From contig JALHMY010000045.1 in the NCBI GenBank assembly GCA_022843805.1, positions 1-64,000 on the forward strand: a stretch of 64,000 bases of DNA. The letters are read 5' to 3'. The stretch's first letter is position 1. Each line of letters begins with the position of its first letter. The translations under genes and the position numbers were made by a program. The notes under the pieces are model-generated. The model made no database searches and was not told where the DNA came from. It worked only from the letters and a program-made list of their open reading frames with translations. The stretch comes from Fuerstiella sp. Lineage in GTDB: Bacteria > Planctomycetota > Planctomycetia > Planctomycetales > Planctomycetaceae. Shown one piece after another: positions 8,131-17,369 of the stretch.

Positions 8131-8954
8131 CCACTCATGTTGCCTGGAGCTGCGGCTGGTGCGCCCGAAGAAGGCCCTGAAGCTCCCGGAGGTGGTCCGC
8201 CCGGCAAAAGACTGCCATCATAGACAGCTTCCACCACATTACTGACGAGCTCCAGATACTGGTTTGGCTGGCGAGCCCTGATAAACAGATGAATCATACC
8301 AGGCTGTGGTGTGGCCTGAGTCTTCAGATAGAAACGTCCACTGGATCCGGCTTTACCATAGTTAATCCACGGATTATTCGGGCTGCCCTGAGCGACTTCT
8401 ATAAGGTATTCGGCATCCCAGATCAGGTCCGAGTCCGTAATCGTTCCCCAGACGACCAGATTATTCGCATAGGCTTCTGTAACAACTGGAGTGTCATTCT
8501 CATAGGCGGCTACAGGTAAGTGCAGGATCTCTGAAAACTGAGTCTGTTCACCCACTCTCTCCACTGCTCTGAAACCCAGTTCAAAGGCCAGGTGATTATT
8601 GGGTACGGGATCGACGTTGAACTCCCAGCGATACTTGTTGAAATAAGAGTCGTAGAATGCGGGCACTGTGTGTTCAAACGATCCGTCGTCGTTGATGTCG
8701 ACCTGCACGGTCATCGGATTCGGACCACCCGTGGCAATTGAATCGTCTTCAACAAATCCCGTAATCGATGGACGCCCGCCCCATACCACATCCACAACCG
8801 GAGCGGCTCCAAGCGGAGCAGGCATAATCTTAGTCTCGCAGGCCTCGGTACTAACCAGTCTGCTCTTAGCCTTTGAACTGCTTCGGCGAACATTTCGACC
8901 GCCTCTCAGATCACTGCCGGCAAAACGAAACCAGTTAATCAGAGATGAAAGCAT
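8031..8954 (-). CDS. Secreted surface protein of unknown function
   Basis: Start placed at the ATG at 8954, which has GGAGA at good spacing; the longer frame upstream lacks support. The N-terminus is short, basic and hydrophobic (LSSLINWFRFAG, then RRSSSKAKS). A segment resembling the planctomycete LEPR-XLL type of export motif follows (STEACETKIMPAP). The middle (about residues 50-250) is beta-rich with acidic loops such as DINDDGSF and looks like one or two immunoglobulin-like domains. A proline/glycine/serine-rich linker and an acidic serine-rich tail close the protein. No enzyme motif is seen. It is convergent with, and overlaps by 100 bases, the second methyltransferase gene. It is probably cell-surface or periplasmic, but its function is unknown. 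Confidence 0.6.
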   Translation of the reverse strand: MLSSLINWFRFAGSDLRGGRNVRRSSSKAKSRLVSTEACETKIMPAPLGAAPVVDVVWGGRPSITGFVEDDSIATGGPNPMTVQVDINDDGSFEHTVPAFYDSYFNKYRWEFNVDPVPNNHLAFELGFRAVERVGEQTQFSEILHLPVAAYENDTPVVTEAYANNLVVWGTITDSDLIWDAEYLIEVAQGSPNNPWINYGKAGSSGRFYLKTQATPQPGMIHLFIRARQPNQYLELVSNVVEAVYDGSLLPGGPPPGASGPSSGAPAAAPGNMSGYTSDSSASDAEDDELFTFWFTESDDSNLSLFL

Positions 8955-9775
8955 CACATTTCTCCACATCGCACAGAAAATCGCGCAAAGGATCAGCACC
9001 AACCGAAGTCGTCCTATTACTGTTGCCGAACCACGTTCGTGGAACTCTCGAAACAGTCGCTGAACCTTCAAAACAGTCGCGGAACCGTAAACTCTTCAGC
9101 TCCTCCGGGAACCAATGCTCCAACGATCATTCAGTGAATCGCAGATGTCGGTTTGGACCGGACACAGGAAATCTGCCGGTTAAAAAAATTCCTTCGACTG
9201 TGCCGGAAACAATGAGGAGCCAAAGATGCACGCAAATCGGACCTGTTCCGTGTGGAGCAGGTGTTCGTATATTCACGCACAACTACAACAGAGTCCCCAT
9301 TTCCTGGACCAGGGAAAATTCTGCAGAACACTTGCAGCTGACGCTATGGCTATTCCCTGCTGGAAGAGCGAAAACGATTGTGCTGGCGGGACGGTCGCAA
9401 CGATTGTTACGCCATTGAGCAAAACACATGGGGTCAGTGGCGGTTTCTGCCGGAACGACTTCAATTCCAAACCGGGAGCCGGATCGTGGACGCTGATTGT
9501 TTGCAGGTCTGTGTTAAGACGGGCAAATACCGAAGACCGAAACCCGTGCAGTTCAGGCGACTCTTCCAAAGCAGCGAGTCCGGAGGAAATGCGCTTGAGC
9601 AGTTGTCCTGATTTTGACGATCTTCCGACTACGCAGGGCTGCTCCGGTCTTTACGTCTGCGTGCGCCTGCACAAAAGTGACGTTCGATTTGCCCTGTCGC
9701 AGTTTCGGCTGACACACACAGACCCCATCCAAAGACAGTCAGCATTAACGTGTCTATTGCTGGCCAGGAATGGTC
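8955..9775. other. Long intergenic gap, no convincing gene
   Basis: Open frames cross this stretch on both strands, but none shows a recognisable domain, a good ribosome-binding site and sensible composition together. A small direct repeat (AAACAGTCGC followed by GGAACC or TGAACC) occurs near 9051-9086. It probably contains the promoters of the secreted-protein gene (minus) and of the RND exporter (plus). Confidence 0.4.
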
Positions 9776-12700
9776 ATGACGGTATCCGAAGAGAATGCAG
9801 CAACTCTGTCACTGTCTGCCCGGTTTCTGGGTGGGTTAGTGACTGCAGTTTCAGCACGCCCGCGGTTCACACTTTGGTGTGTTCTGTCGCTTGCATGCGC
9901 TGCGGTCGGAATTACGGTCGCCCACCTGACTGTTCGCACAAGCCGGGCCGATCTGCTCAATCCGGCTGCCGAATTCGCGAAATCGTGGAAAACGTACGCA
10001 GAAACATTCGGTGCGACCTCAGATCTGATCGTTGTCGTCGAATCAAAAACCACAAATCCGCAGCTTTTGCAGTCAGTGCTTAATGATCTTGGGCAGCGCG
10101 TGGAGCGTGAAAGCGAGCTCTTTTCGAAGGTCCTTTATCGCATTGATCAGCAGTCGCTTCGTTCAAAAGCACTTCAGTTTCTTTCGCCGTCACAGCTGCA
10201 GCGAACGGCCAGCCGAGTTGAAAGGTATAGTCCGGTTATTCGTAATCAGCAGTGGGACAGACTGCGGACGGAGAATCTGGTGGCCCAGCTGCGGACCGGA
10301 ATTCTGAAGGCAGAAAAAACCGGCGCGACGGCTGAGTCTCTTTATGCCCATGCTGATCGCTTTGCTGAAAGTCTTCTGCGGTTCCAGCAACAGGCTCAGA
10401 ATGGATCCAACTTCGAAGCAGCCAGTTTTTATTCACCGTTATCTGAACTTCTGAAGACACAGGCAGATGCCGGAACTACAGACAGCGATGTGGCCTATTT
10501 GATGAATGCGGAGAAAACGGTCGGACTCCTGCAGGTCTTTCCGGTGTCTCAGCCGGATGAAATCGACGAAAACAGTCGTTCCATTCGAAAGCTCAGGGAG
10601 CTGATGAATGTTGTCGCGGCAGAATATCGACCGTTGTCTGAAGAACTATCGCTCTCTCTGACGGGCGTCCCGGTTCTTGAACACGACGAGATGCACCGAA
10701 GCGCTGCGGACATGCTGAACGCCGGAATGATTGCCTTCGCACTGGTCAGTGTCGTGCTGTTCCTGGGTTTCCGAAGCATGCGGCACCCGATGCTGGCAAT
10801 CATGACACTCGTGGTTTCGATCTGCTGGACTTTCGGCGCCGCAACTCTTGTGATTGGCCACCTGAATATACTGAGCGTGTCTTTTGCAGTCATCCTGATT
10901 GGACTTGGCATTGATTTCTCAATCCATTTCCTAAGCCGTTATCTGTCTCTTCGACATGAGCTTTATGACCTGGGCGACGCACTGCGCAAAACGGCGCATA
11001 CTGCCGGAACCGGCATTTTGATGTCTGCCATGACGACCGCTCTGGCCTTTGGAAGTGCGATGCTGACGGGAGTCCCGGGCCTGGCTGAACTGGGTCTGAT
11101 TTCCGGGATGGGCATTTTAATCTGTGCTGCGGCGACATTTGTTTTCCTGCCCGCTCTGATTGCCCTGTCTGATGCTGAACTCGATGTGGAATCTCTTCCA
11201 CATCCTTTTACAAGCCCGCTTTACCGGCGTCTGATCACCACCTGGCCAGTCGTGGTCGTCGCGTTCAGTGTTATTGGAATTGGCGCTATCGCATCTCGAG
11301 CGTTCTCGTATACGGATGGAAGCGTGACATGTCGTGCCCGGTACGATTCAAACCTGATGAAACTGCATGATCAGTCTCTGGAATCCGTACGAGCTGAGTC
11401 GCGACTCTTTGAACAGACCAGCGAGTCTCTGCTTTACGCTGTGGCCGTTGCGGACAGCTGGGAAGATGCAATACGCCTTCGAAACGAATTTCAGAAGCTG
11501 CCAACGGTCGGTCGCGTCAGCGAAATGGCCAGCCGTTTGCCACCGCCGCCAACCAGCGAACAAAGGCAGCTGATTCAGGAGCTTCGAAATCAGATCTACT
11601 CGATGCCAAAGTCGCGCCCGCAGTTTCAGCCAGTCAGCCTTTCTCTTGTCGGACGTGAGATCGAATCGCTCTATCGCATCCTGAACTCCTCTCCCAGCGT
11701 GACTGCAAGAAATGCGGCCGGCAAACTGAATGCGTTCCTTGATGAACTGGAAAGTATGTCAAAGGGAACGGGAGACAAGGCAGTCGCTCTGATGGAGGCC
11801 TATCAGATGATGGTCGCCAGATCTCTTCTGCAGGAACTTGATCGAGTCGCAATTGCGTCGAAGATGGAACCGGTCAGACCATCGGACCTGCCCCCTGAAC
11901 TGCAGGCACGGTATGTGGTGGCTAAAGGAGATCAGCAGGCATGGCTGGTCAAGGTTTATCCGCGGCAGCCAGTCTGGGATGCAAAGCCGCTCGCCGCTTT
12001 TGTTCGTGATGTGCGATCGGTTGCCCCTGATATCTCCGGTGTACCGATTCAGAATTATGAATCGGCCGGACTGTTGCATGTCAGCTACAAGACCGTCGGG
12101 CTCTACTCACTGGCGGTCATTTCGTTCTTTCTGCTGTTCGATTTCCTCAGACCCGGGCAAAAACTGCTGACCGTTATTCCGCCTGTTGCTGTTGCGGCAT
12201 TCGTTGGTTACTCGATGCATCAGCGAACAGGAAACGTCAATTTGAATATGCTGGTCATGATTGCAATGGGATTAATGGTGCTGATCGCGTCTGTTCTTGA
12301 TTATCGAAATCTCCGTGACAGCGTTCTGGCTATGTTTCCGTCGATCGGCGGAGTGATTCTGCTTCTGGGTGTGATGGTCATCACCGGACTGAACTTTAAC
12401 CCTGTGAATCTGATCGTACTGCCGCTGATACTGGGCATTGGCGTGGATAACGGAATTCACCTGCTTCAGGACTTCCGTCGGCAAATTGCATCAGGGGCCG
12501 ACTCTTATGCTCCATCGCCCGATACGACCAACGGGGTACTGATGACTTCTCTGACGTCAATCGTCGGATTTGGAAGTATGATGGTTTCCGCTCATCAGGG
12601 CCTGTTCACGATAGGAATTCTGCTGGCCATCGGCATTGCCGGCAGTCTTCTCATCGCCCTGATTCCACTGCCCGCTTTACTGACTCTGGTCGGTCGACAT

Positions 12701-12817
12701 CAGCCCGCTTCCATGGAACCGGTAAGACTGCGGCCCGGCAAATCCGAAGTGTCGGAATCAACGACACAGTCGTCACCGACGAAACAACAGCCTCAGAAGT
12801 CAAAGAAGGCGGCGTAG
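9776..12817 (+). CDS. hpnN: HpnN-like RND/MMPL family exporter
   Basis: A 1013-residue inner-membrane transporter with the duplicated RND layout. One transmembrane helix lies near residue 30, and a large periplasmic loop starts with RTSRADLLNP, typical of the hopanoid-associated HpnN proteins. A five- to six-helix bundle follows (about 310-460) containing GLGIDFSIHFLSRYL, then a second periplasmic loop (about 490-760), a second bundle with GIGVDNGIHLLQDFRR (about 880-895), and a lysine-rich cytoplasmic tail. HpnN moves hopanoids to the outer membrane in known cases. No other hopanoid gene is nearby, so the cargo is inferred. The ATG at 9776 is preferred over the one at 9770 because AGGA lies seven bases before it. 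Confidence 0.82.
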   Translation: MTVSEENAATLSLSARFLGGLVTAVSARPRFTLWCVLSLACAAVGITVAHLTVRTSRADLLNPAAEFAKSWKTYAETFGATSDLIVVVESKTTNPQLLQSVLNDLGQRVERESELFSKVLYRIDQQSLRSKALQFLSPSQLQRTASRVERYSPVIRNQQWDRLRTENLVAQLRTGILKAEKTGATAESLYAHADRFAESLLRFQQQAQNGSNFEAASFYSPLSELLKTQADAGTTDSDVAYLMNAEKTVGLLQVFPVSQPDEIDENSRSIRKLRELMNVVAAEYRPLSEELSLSLTGVPVLEHDEMHRSAADMLNAGMIAFALVSVVLFLGFRSMRHPMLAIMTLVVSICWTFGAATLVIGHLNILSVSFAVILIGLGIDFSIHFLSRYLSLRHELYDLGDALRKTAHTAGTGILMSAMTTALAFGSAMLTGVPGLAELGLISGMGILICAAATFVFLPALIALSDAELDVESLPHPFTSPLYRRLITTWPVVVVAFSVIGIGAIASRAFSYTDGSVTCRARYDSNLMKLHDQSLESVRAESRLFEQTSESLLYAVAVADSWEDAIRLRNEFQKLPTVGRVSEMASRLPPPPTSEQRQLIQELRNQIYSMPKSRPQFQPVSLSLVGREIESLYRILNSSPSVTARNAAGKLNAFLDELESMSKGTGDKAVALMEAYQMMVARSLLQELDRVAIASKMEPVRPSDLPPELQARYVVAKGDQQAWLVKVYPRQPVWDAKPLAAFVRDVRSVAPDISGVPIQNYESAGLLHVSYKTVGLYSLAVISFFLLFDFLRPGQKLLTVIPPVAVAAFVGYSMHQRTGNVNLNMLVMIAMGLMVLIASVLDYRNLRDSVLAMFPSIGGVILLLGVMVITGLNFNPVNLIVLPLILGIGVDNGIHLLQDFRRQIASGADSYAPSPDTTNGVLMTSLTSIVGFGSMMVSAHQGLFTIGILLAIGIAGSLLIALIPLPALLTLVGRHQPASMEPVRLRPGKSEVSESTTQSSPTKQQPQKSKKAA

Positions 12818-12839
12818 GGCTCCGTCAGGATAAAGAGCT

Positions 12840-13335
12840 CGGGTTGGAGGTAGTGGATCCTGCTAAAGATCCCGTAGCCGTAGCTGCAGGACCTTTAGCA
12901 AGGTCCACTACGCGACAGACGGGAGGGCGAGGCTCCTGCCGAGCCGAAAAAAGCACACCGGAGGGCTCGGGTTGGAGGTAGTGGATCTTGCTAAAGATCC
13001 CCTGGCTGCGGGACCTTTAGCAAGGTCCACTACACGAGATTTAAAGCTTGATAAAGCGATAGTAACCGGCTATCCCACACGCGAGGGCGAAGCTCCCGCT
13101 GAGCCGAAAAGCACACGGGAGGGCTCGGGTTGGAGGTAGTGGATCTTGCTAAAGATCCCCTGGCTGCGGGACCTTTAGCAAGGTCCACTACGCGAGATTT
13201 AAAGCTTGATAAAGCGATAGTAACCGGCTACCGCACACGGGAGCTCGGCTCGGCAGGAGCCTCGCCCTCCCGAAAAAAAGCTCGGCTCGGCAGGAGCCTC
13301 GCCCTCCCGAGAAAAAAGCCCTCCCGGTAAAAAAC
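12840..13335. repeat. Cluster of palindromic repeats (families A and B)
   Basis: Family A is a hairpin with arms GTAGTGGATCTTGCTAAAG and CTTTAGCAAGGTCCACTAC around a short GC-rich centre. Copies span 12850-12911, 12978-13033 and 13136-13191. The last two share about 100 bases including the flank AAAGCTTGATAAAGCGATAG. Family B (GGCTCGGCAGGAGCCTCGCC or its complement) occurs near 12926, 13083, 13245 and 13281, often next to A-rich runs. The copies alternate and occupy the entire gap between the convergent exporter and yidC genes. Small open frames through family A encode MEVVDLAKDPLAAGPLA, which I attribute to the palindrome. The elements resemble REP-type intergenic palindromes. Confidence 0.85.
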
Positions 13336-13427
13336 GATTTCGCCGCTCGCCTAACGACAAAGTGAGGACTGCGGATGAGATGCACTCCCGCCTCGACCTT
13401 CTGTTTCTTTGGTGTTGGTCGTTTCAA

Positions 13428-15605
13428 CTAACGGTTGCGTTTTTTTCGATTCGGGGTCGAATCTTTCTTGCTCTTTTCGGCATTCTGCCGGGCCTCCTCG
13501 GCCATCTCCAACAGTTTCTGCATAAAGCCTGGCGGTTTGGCGGATGCTTCCGGTTTCGGCGTTACAACTTTCACCGATGGCTTTCCACTGGCAGACGGCC
13601 TGCCCGCATCATCGCCTCGCTCAGGAACTTCGCCAGATGTCTCATCGGTTGTCGCGGTTGCCACAGAGGTATTGCCCAGCATCGTTCGTTCTGCAATGCC
13701 CCAAAGACTTGAGGCGATGAAGTAAATGCAGAGGCCAGCGGGCTGATGCCAGAACATAACTCCCATAAATATGGTCATGAAGTTCATCATCTTCTGCTGA
13801 GCGACCTGCTGTTCATCCAAAGCTGGCGGCATAAACATCTTCTGCTGCAGCAGGAACAGGACGACGGTAATACACGGCAGAAGGCTAAAGTCAGCCCCCA
13901 GTCCAAATGGAAGTTCAAAGGGAAGCCGGAAAAGGGCATCCGGGCCAGCGAGATTTTCGATCCACAGGAAACTTGCCATCCTCAGGTCGACCGCGGTATT
14001 AAGCGATGTGTACAGCCCGATAAAGATCGGGAACTGAAAGAACAACGGCAGACAGCCGCCCAATGGATTGATATTGTGTTTCCGCCAGAGCTCCATCTGA
14101 GCTCGCGCCATTTTCTCCTTATCGTCACCAAACTTGAGCTTGAGTTCTGCAAGTTTCGGCTGCAGGTCCTTCATCTTCGCCGCGCTGATGGCCTGTTTCT
14201 TCGATAACGGGAAGAGTAAGCCGCGAACCAGGACGGTCAGCGAAATGATCGCGAGCACATAGGGCATTCCGATGCTGTAGAACTGATCCAGCAACCAGTG
14301 CATGCCGCGAGCGATAAATCCGAACCATGATCCATAGTCGAGCACGCGGGAAGCGGCTAAAGGGAGTGGGTCGAGCAGTTCACGTCGTTTCGGACCAGCA
14401 AAAAAGGCGTACTGATGACTTACACTGTCGGCTCCACCTTTTGCTTCAAGTTTGACAGGTGTCGATACCATCCTAAAGCTGATGTCACTCTTCCGGTCAT
14501 CTCGCCGATCCTTCTCCACAATCATCGGGTATGTCCGGTCAATCAGTTTCTGCTCGGCACGAAGTTCCGGACTTCGATCATCGAGAGGGGCCACAAGTGC
14601 GGCAAAGAACTGAACGTCGATGCCGGCGTAGCGAAACACGCCCGTCCATTTATCCTTTGATTTCAGTAATTCAAAAAGTTCTTTGCGTTCCAGTGCATGC
14701 CCTGCCTGCTCTTCATGCTCTTCCACACTGCTAACGATTTCTTTGGGGGTCGTTGTAACGTCATCGCCGCCAGCAAGGAATTCAATCTTAATATCACGGT
14801 ATTTGCTGGTGTGCTCTTCGTTTTCCAGGAGCATTCCGACTGGCCCCTGCATTTCGTAAACGAGTTCCTGAGGTTCTGCTGACAGATTAATCAGTTTGAA
14901 CTCGATACGAACCGTATACCCGGACGGATCAGAGCGGAGGGCCGTCCGCAGTTGTTCGGGAACCACTTTAATACGTGGCAGGTGATATGTTTTCTCCAGT
15001 CGCACCCGGCCATCAGGCGAATCAAATGAAAATGTGGCTGACATCCCGTCGGGGTTCTCCGTTTGCTGCTCCAGTTTCCATGAAACAGCTTCAAGAGACA
15101 GCGGAGTATGCTTCAGCAGCTGCTGATCGATGAAATCCACAGCCGTTGTAAAGGAACGGTCTGCGGATGAGTTATTGCCGATGACACGAGCCTGTTTATC
15201 TGTTAGTTTCAAATCCCGAAACTGCGGGTCGGTCAGCCAGACTTCTTCAATTGCTGCTCCTTCAGATGTCAGGACAACCTGCAGCGCGTAACCGGAACCA
15301 GGTTCGAGGGATCCCAGATTAACTTTAACTGATGGGTGAACAGCGGGAGCCGCTTCACCATTCCCGTCGGCGGAAGCCTGCTCGCCATCTGCCGGCTTTT
15401 CGGCAACGGCGGAATCGACAGCCCCTGCCGCGATCGAATCGTCAGAAATCCCCGGCTCTGATTTCTTTGCACCGTCAGCGTCGACCTGCTGGGGAACTGG
15501 TTTCTTCGGAGGGGGAGGAAACAGTTTTGGTGCGACCAGTTGCCCCCATATCCAGAAGGTGGCCACTGAAAGGAACATAAAAGCAAACAGACGTCGATTT
15601 TCCAT
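13428..15605 (-). CDS. yidC: Membrane protein insertase YidC
   Basis: Inserts proteins into the inner membrane, alone or with SecYEG. The first hydrophobic helix is at residues 4-22 of the ATG form (RRLFAFMFLSVATFWIW), followed by a proline/acidic linker. The large periplasmic domain (about 95-430) is typical of Gram-negative-type YidC. The conserved five-helix core begins about residue 445, with GLLFPLSKKQAISAAKM, a coiled-coil hairpin with LKFGDDKEKMARAQMELWRKH, INPLGGCLPLFFQFPIFIGLY and FMGVMFWHQPAGLCIYF. A lysine-rich tail follows, as is common for ribosome contact. ATG at 15605 is chosen; a TTG three codons earlier is possible. The gene is separated from the usual rpmH-rnpA neighbours, which are not in this window. 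Confidence 0.95.
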   Translation of the reverse strand: MENRRLFAFMFLSVATFWIWGQLVAPKLFPPPPKKPVPQQVDADGAKKSEPGISDDSIAAGAVDSAVAEKPADGEQASADGNGEAAPAVHPSVKVNLGSLEPGSGYALQVVLTSEGAAIEEVWLTDPQFRDLKLTDKQARVIGNNSSADRSFTTAVDFIDQQLLKHTPLSLEAVSWKLEQQTENPDGMSATFSFDSPDGRVRLEKTYHLPRIKVVPEQLRTALRSDPSGYTVRIEFKLINLSAEPQELVYEMQGPVGMLLENEEHTSKYRDIKIEFLAGGDDVTTTPKEIVSSVEEHEEQAGHALERKELFELLKSKDKWTGVFRYAGIDVQFFAALVAPLDDRSPELRAEQKLIDRTYPMIVEKDRRDDRKSDISFRMVSTPVKLEAKGGADSVSHQYAFFAGPKRRELLDPLPLAASRVLDYGSWFGFIARGMHWLLDQFYSIGMPYVLAIISLTVLVRGLLFPLSKKQAISAAKMKDLQPKLAELKLKFGDDKEKMARAQMELWRKHNINPLGGCLPLFFQFPIFIGLYTSLNTAVDLRMASFLWIENLAGPDALFRLPFELPFGLGADFSLLPCITVVLFLLQQKMFMPPALDEQQVAQQKMMNFMTIFMGVMFWHQPAGLCIYFIASSLWGIAERTMLGNTSVATATTDETSGEVPERGDDAGRPSASGKPSVKVVTPKPEASAKPPGFMQKLLEMAEEARQNAEKSKKDSTPNRKKRNR

Positions 15606-15972
15606 AGGAAACAAACACTTGTTTCATGGCGGCCAGCGCATCCAGTGCGTCGGCAACAGCCTCAGTTTGATAATCGCCAGTTCACATCAGGAACTCGGCA
15701 AAAGTCCCCATAACGAAGCTGGCGGACCGAGAGATTAAAGTTTCTCCGGCCCGAAATAGTTCAGTATTACGGCAGTACGTGACGTTGCAGAATACCGAAA
15801 CCGGGGCCGTCATTGAACACTCAGCGAACCAGAACTGCGGTTTCGCGCGAGTTTCTCGCCCATGCCTGGAATTCGGAAGCTGCACCAAAAATGCCGACAG
15901 CAACCTGATCACCAGCAAATTAATACGGAAATACAGGCATTGGTGTCAGTAAAAAATCGCGGCAGACAATGA
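15606..15972. other. Intergenic gap upstream of yidC
   Basis: About 370 bases with no recognisable gene. A 78-codon minus-strand frame crosses it but shows no domain or ribosome-binding site. The yidC promoter should lie in the left part of this gap. Confidence 0.4.
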
Positions 15973-16719
15973 CTATCTGCCCTCGCGGAGGCGATCGCCG
16001 AGGAAGTTGTCGAGTTCAGAAATGGCGTAGATTTTCTCAATTGTCTTTTCAAAATCGTATGGAACTCGATGAAACTTTACGACTGGCCCGTCAACGGTCA
16101 CATATGACGACCGCGGGTCATTGTTGCGGGGTTGTCCGACCGAGCCCACATTGATCATCACTTTCGGATCGCCCAGTTTGTACTGAAAATCCACTTCTTC
16201 GGGAGAAAAGAACTCCAGTGATTCAGTAAAGACGCCCGGGATATGGGTGTGACCCTGAAAACAGTAATGTTCAATCAGGGCAAAGATCTTCTCCATCTTC
16301 ACCTGGTTATAAATATCATCGGGGAAAACATATTCATTCAGAGGATTACGAGCAGAACCGTGTACGAAAATTGTTTCGGCTGCCTCATCCCTGTATCGAC
16401 GAGTCAGCTCGCCCAGAAAGTCCCAGCGTCGTTCTGCCTGCGGACCTGTACCTCGTTCCAGAACTGATCGGGTCCAGAAGATTGCTCGTTCTGCCCCGGC
16501 ATTGAACCCTTCAGGATCAAAAAGTGCCGCCTGGTCATGGTTTCCCAGCAGACACATATCCAGTTCCATGATCAGATCGATACACTCTGACGGGTTTGGA
16601 CCATAGCCGACGACATCGCCGAGGCAAAAAATTTCCGTAATTCCCTTGCTTTTGATGTCGGCTAAGACAGCCTGCAATGCCTCCAGATTTCCATGGATGT
16701 CGCTGATCAGGGCTCTCAA
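15973..16719 (-). CDS. Calcineurin-like metallophosphoesterase (YfcE/MJ0936-like)
   Basis: A two-metal phosphoesterase. All family motifs are visible: ISDIHGN at the N-terminus, [23 protein letters not shown] and FQGHTHIP, followed by [10 protein letters not shown]. The pattern matches the small cytoplasmic phosphodiesterases of the YfcE/MJ0936 type, about 240-250 residues long. The frame is open 25 codons further upstream, but a TTG at 16719 with AGAGGA eight bases before it gives a protein that starts [11 protein letters not shown] (initiator Met), the normal beginning for this family. I therefore use that start. The physiological substrate is unknown. It is a single gene with no obvious partner. 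Confidence 0.85.
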   Translation of the reverse strand: MRALISDIHGNLEALQAVLADIKSKGITEIFCLGDVVGYGPNPSECIDLIMELDMCLLGNHDQAALFDPEGFNAGAERAIFWTRSVLERGTGPQAERRWDFLGELTRRYRDEAAETIFVHGSARNPLNEYVFPDDIYNQVKMEKIFALIEHYCFQGHTHIPGVFTESLEFFSPEEVDFQYKLGDPKVMINVGSVGQPRNNDPRSSYVTVDGPVVKFHRVPYDFEKTIEKIYAISELDNFLGDRLREGR

Positions 16720-17091
16720 CTGATGTATCCTCTGCCGGAAAAAGACGGACCGCTCACATATGGTTCTGTTTGTGGTAAATGAATTCTGCCACAATCATTT
16801 AGTAAACGGGTCCTAAAACAGCAAACATCCTGGCAAATCTCTAATCGAAGTGGAACGAATCGGAAGATTCGACCGCAATGTTCACGGGCTGATTGTGCAT
16901 GGAAATATCCTGGAAAATCAACTCTCCGGGATTTCAGCAATCGAGAGGAGTTTATTTTTCAGTATGACTCAGGACAAGGCAGGTACTCCGATTCATGCTG
17001 TTCCGGCCCAAACTATCCTGCCACCGGACCTCATCGGTATTACATCGTCATCGGTATTGCATCGTCGTTCTGAGTTCTGAAAGTCTCGCCA
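16720..17091. other. Intergenic gap between divergent genes
   Basis: No gene is recognised. Promoters for the minus-strand phosphoesterase and the plus-strand TfoX-like gene presumably lie here. Short frames crossing it lack recognisable features. Confidence 0.4.
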
Positions 17092-17367
17092 ATGAACTCA
17101 AAAAGTTCGAATCCCTTCCTGAATCTGCCGAATTTAGGTCCAAAATCGTCAGAAATGCTCCGCGCGGCAGGTATTTCCAGCGTGCAGCAACTGCAGTCAA
17201 TTGGTGCCACAGATGCATTTCTCATGGTTTTTCAGGCAGGATATCGGCCCAGCCTGAACCTCCTGTGGGCATTGGCCGCCGGACTTCAGAATCGACACTG
17301 GAATGATCTTTCCACCTCGGAAAAAGCCGATCTGAAGCGGCAACTACAGTCGCGGGGATTTACCTGA
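17092..17367 (+). CDS. Small TfoX C-terminal-domain protein
   Basis: A 91-residue protein that matches the C-terminal domain of TfoX/Sxy competence regulators: LPNLGPKSSEMLRAAGI at 12-28, IGATDAFLMVF at 37-47 and NLLWALAAGLQ at 56-66, with W70 before the final helix. The N-terminal TfoX domain is absent. This kind of stand-alone domain has a helix-hairpin-helix-like fold and an unknown role. The stop lies two bases from the end of the convergent C45 hydrolase gene, leaving no room for a terminator between them. Confidence 0.8.
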   Translation: MNSKSSNPFLNLPNLGPKSSEMLRAAGISSVQQLQSIGATDAFLMVFQAGYRPSLNLLWALAAGLQNRHWNDLSTSEKADLKRQLQSRGFT

Positions 17368-17369
17368 AT

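Noticed and set aside
9226-10083. 285-codon plus-strand frame before the exporter
   Set aside because: It overlaps the well-supported exporter start, is cysteine- and arginine-rich and shows no domain or ribosome site.
13130-13330. Small protein starting MEVVDLAKDPLAAG
   Set aside because: It recurs at 48051 only because the family-A palindrome is repeated; the reverse strand gives a similar peptide, as expected of a palindrome.
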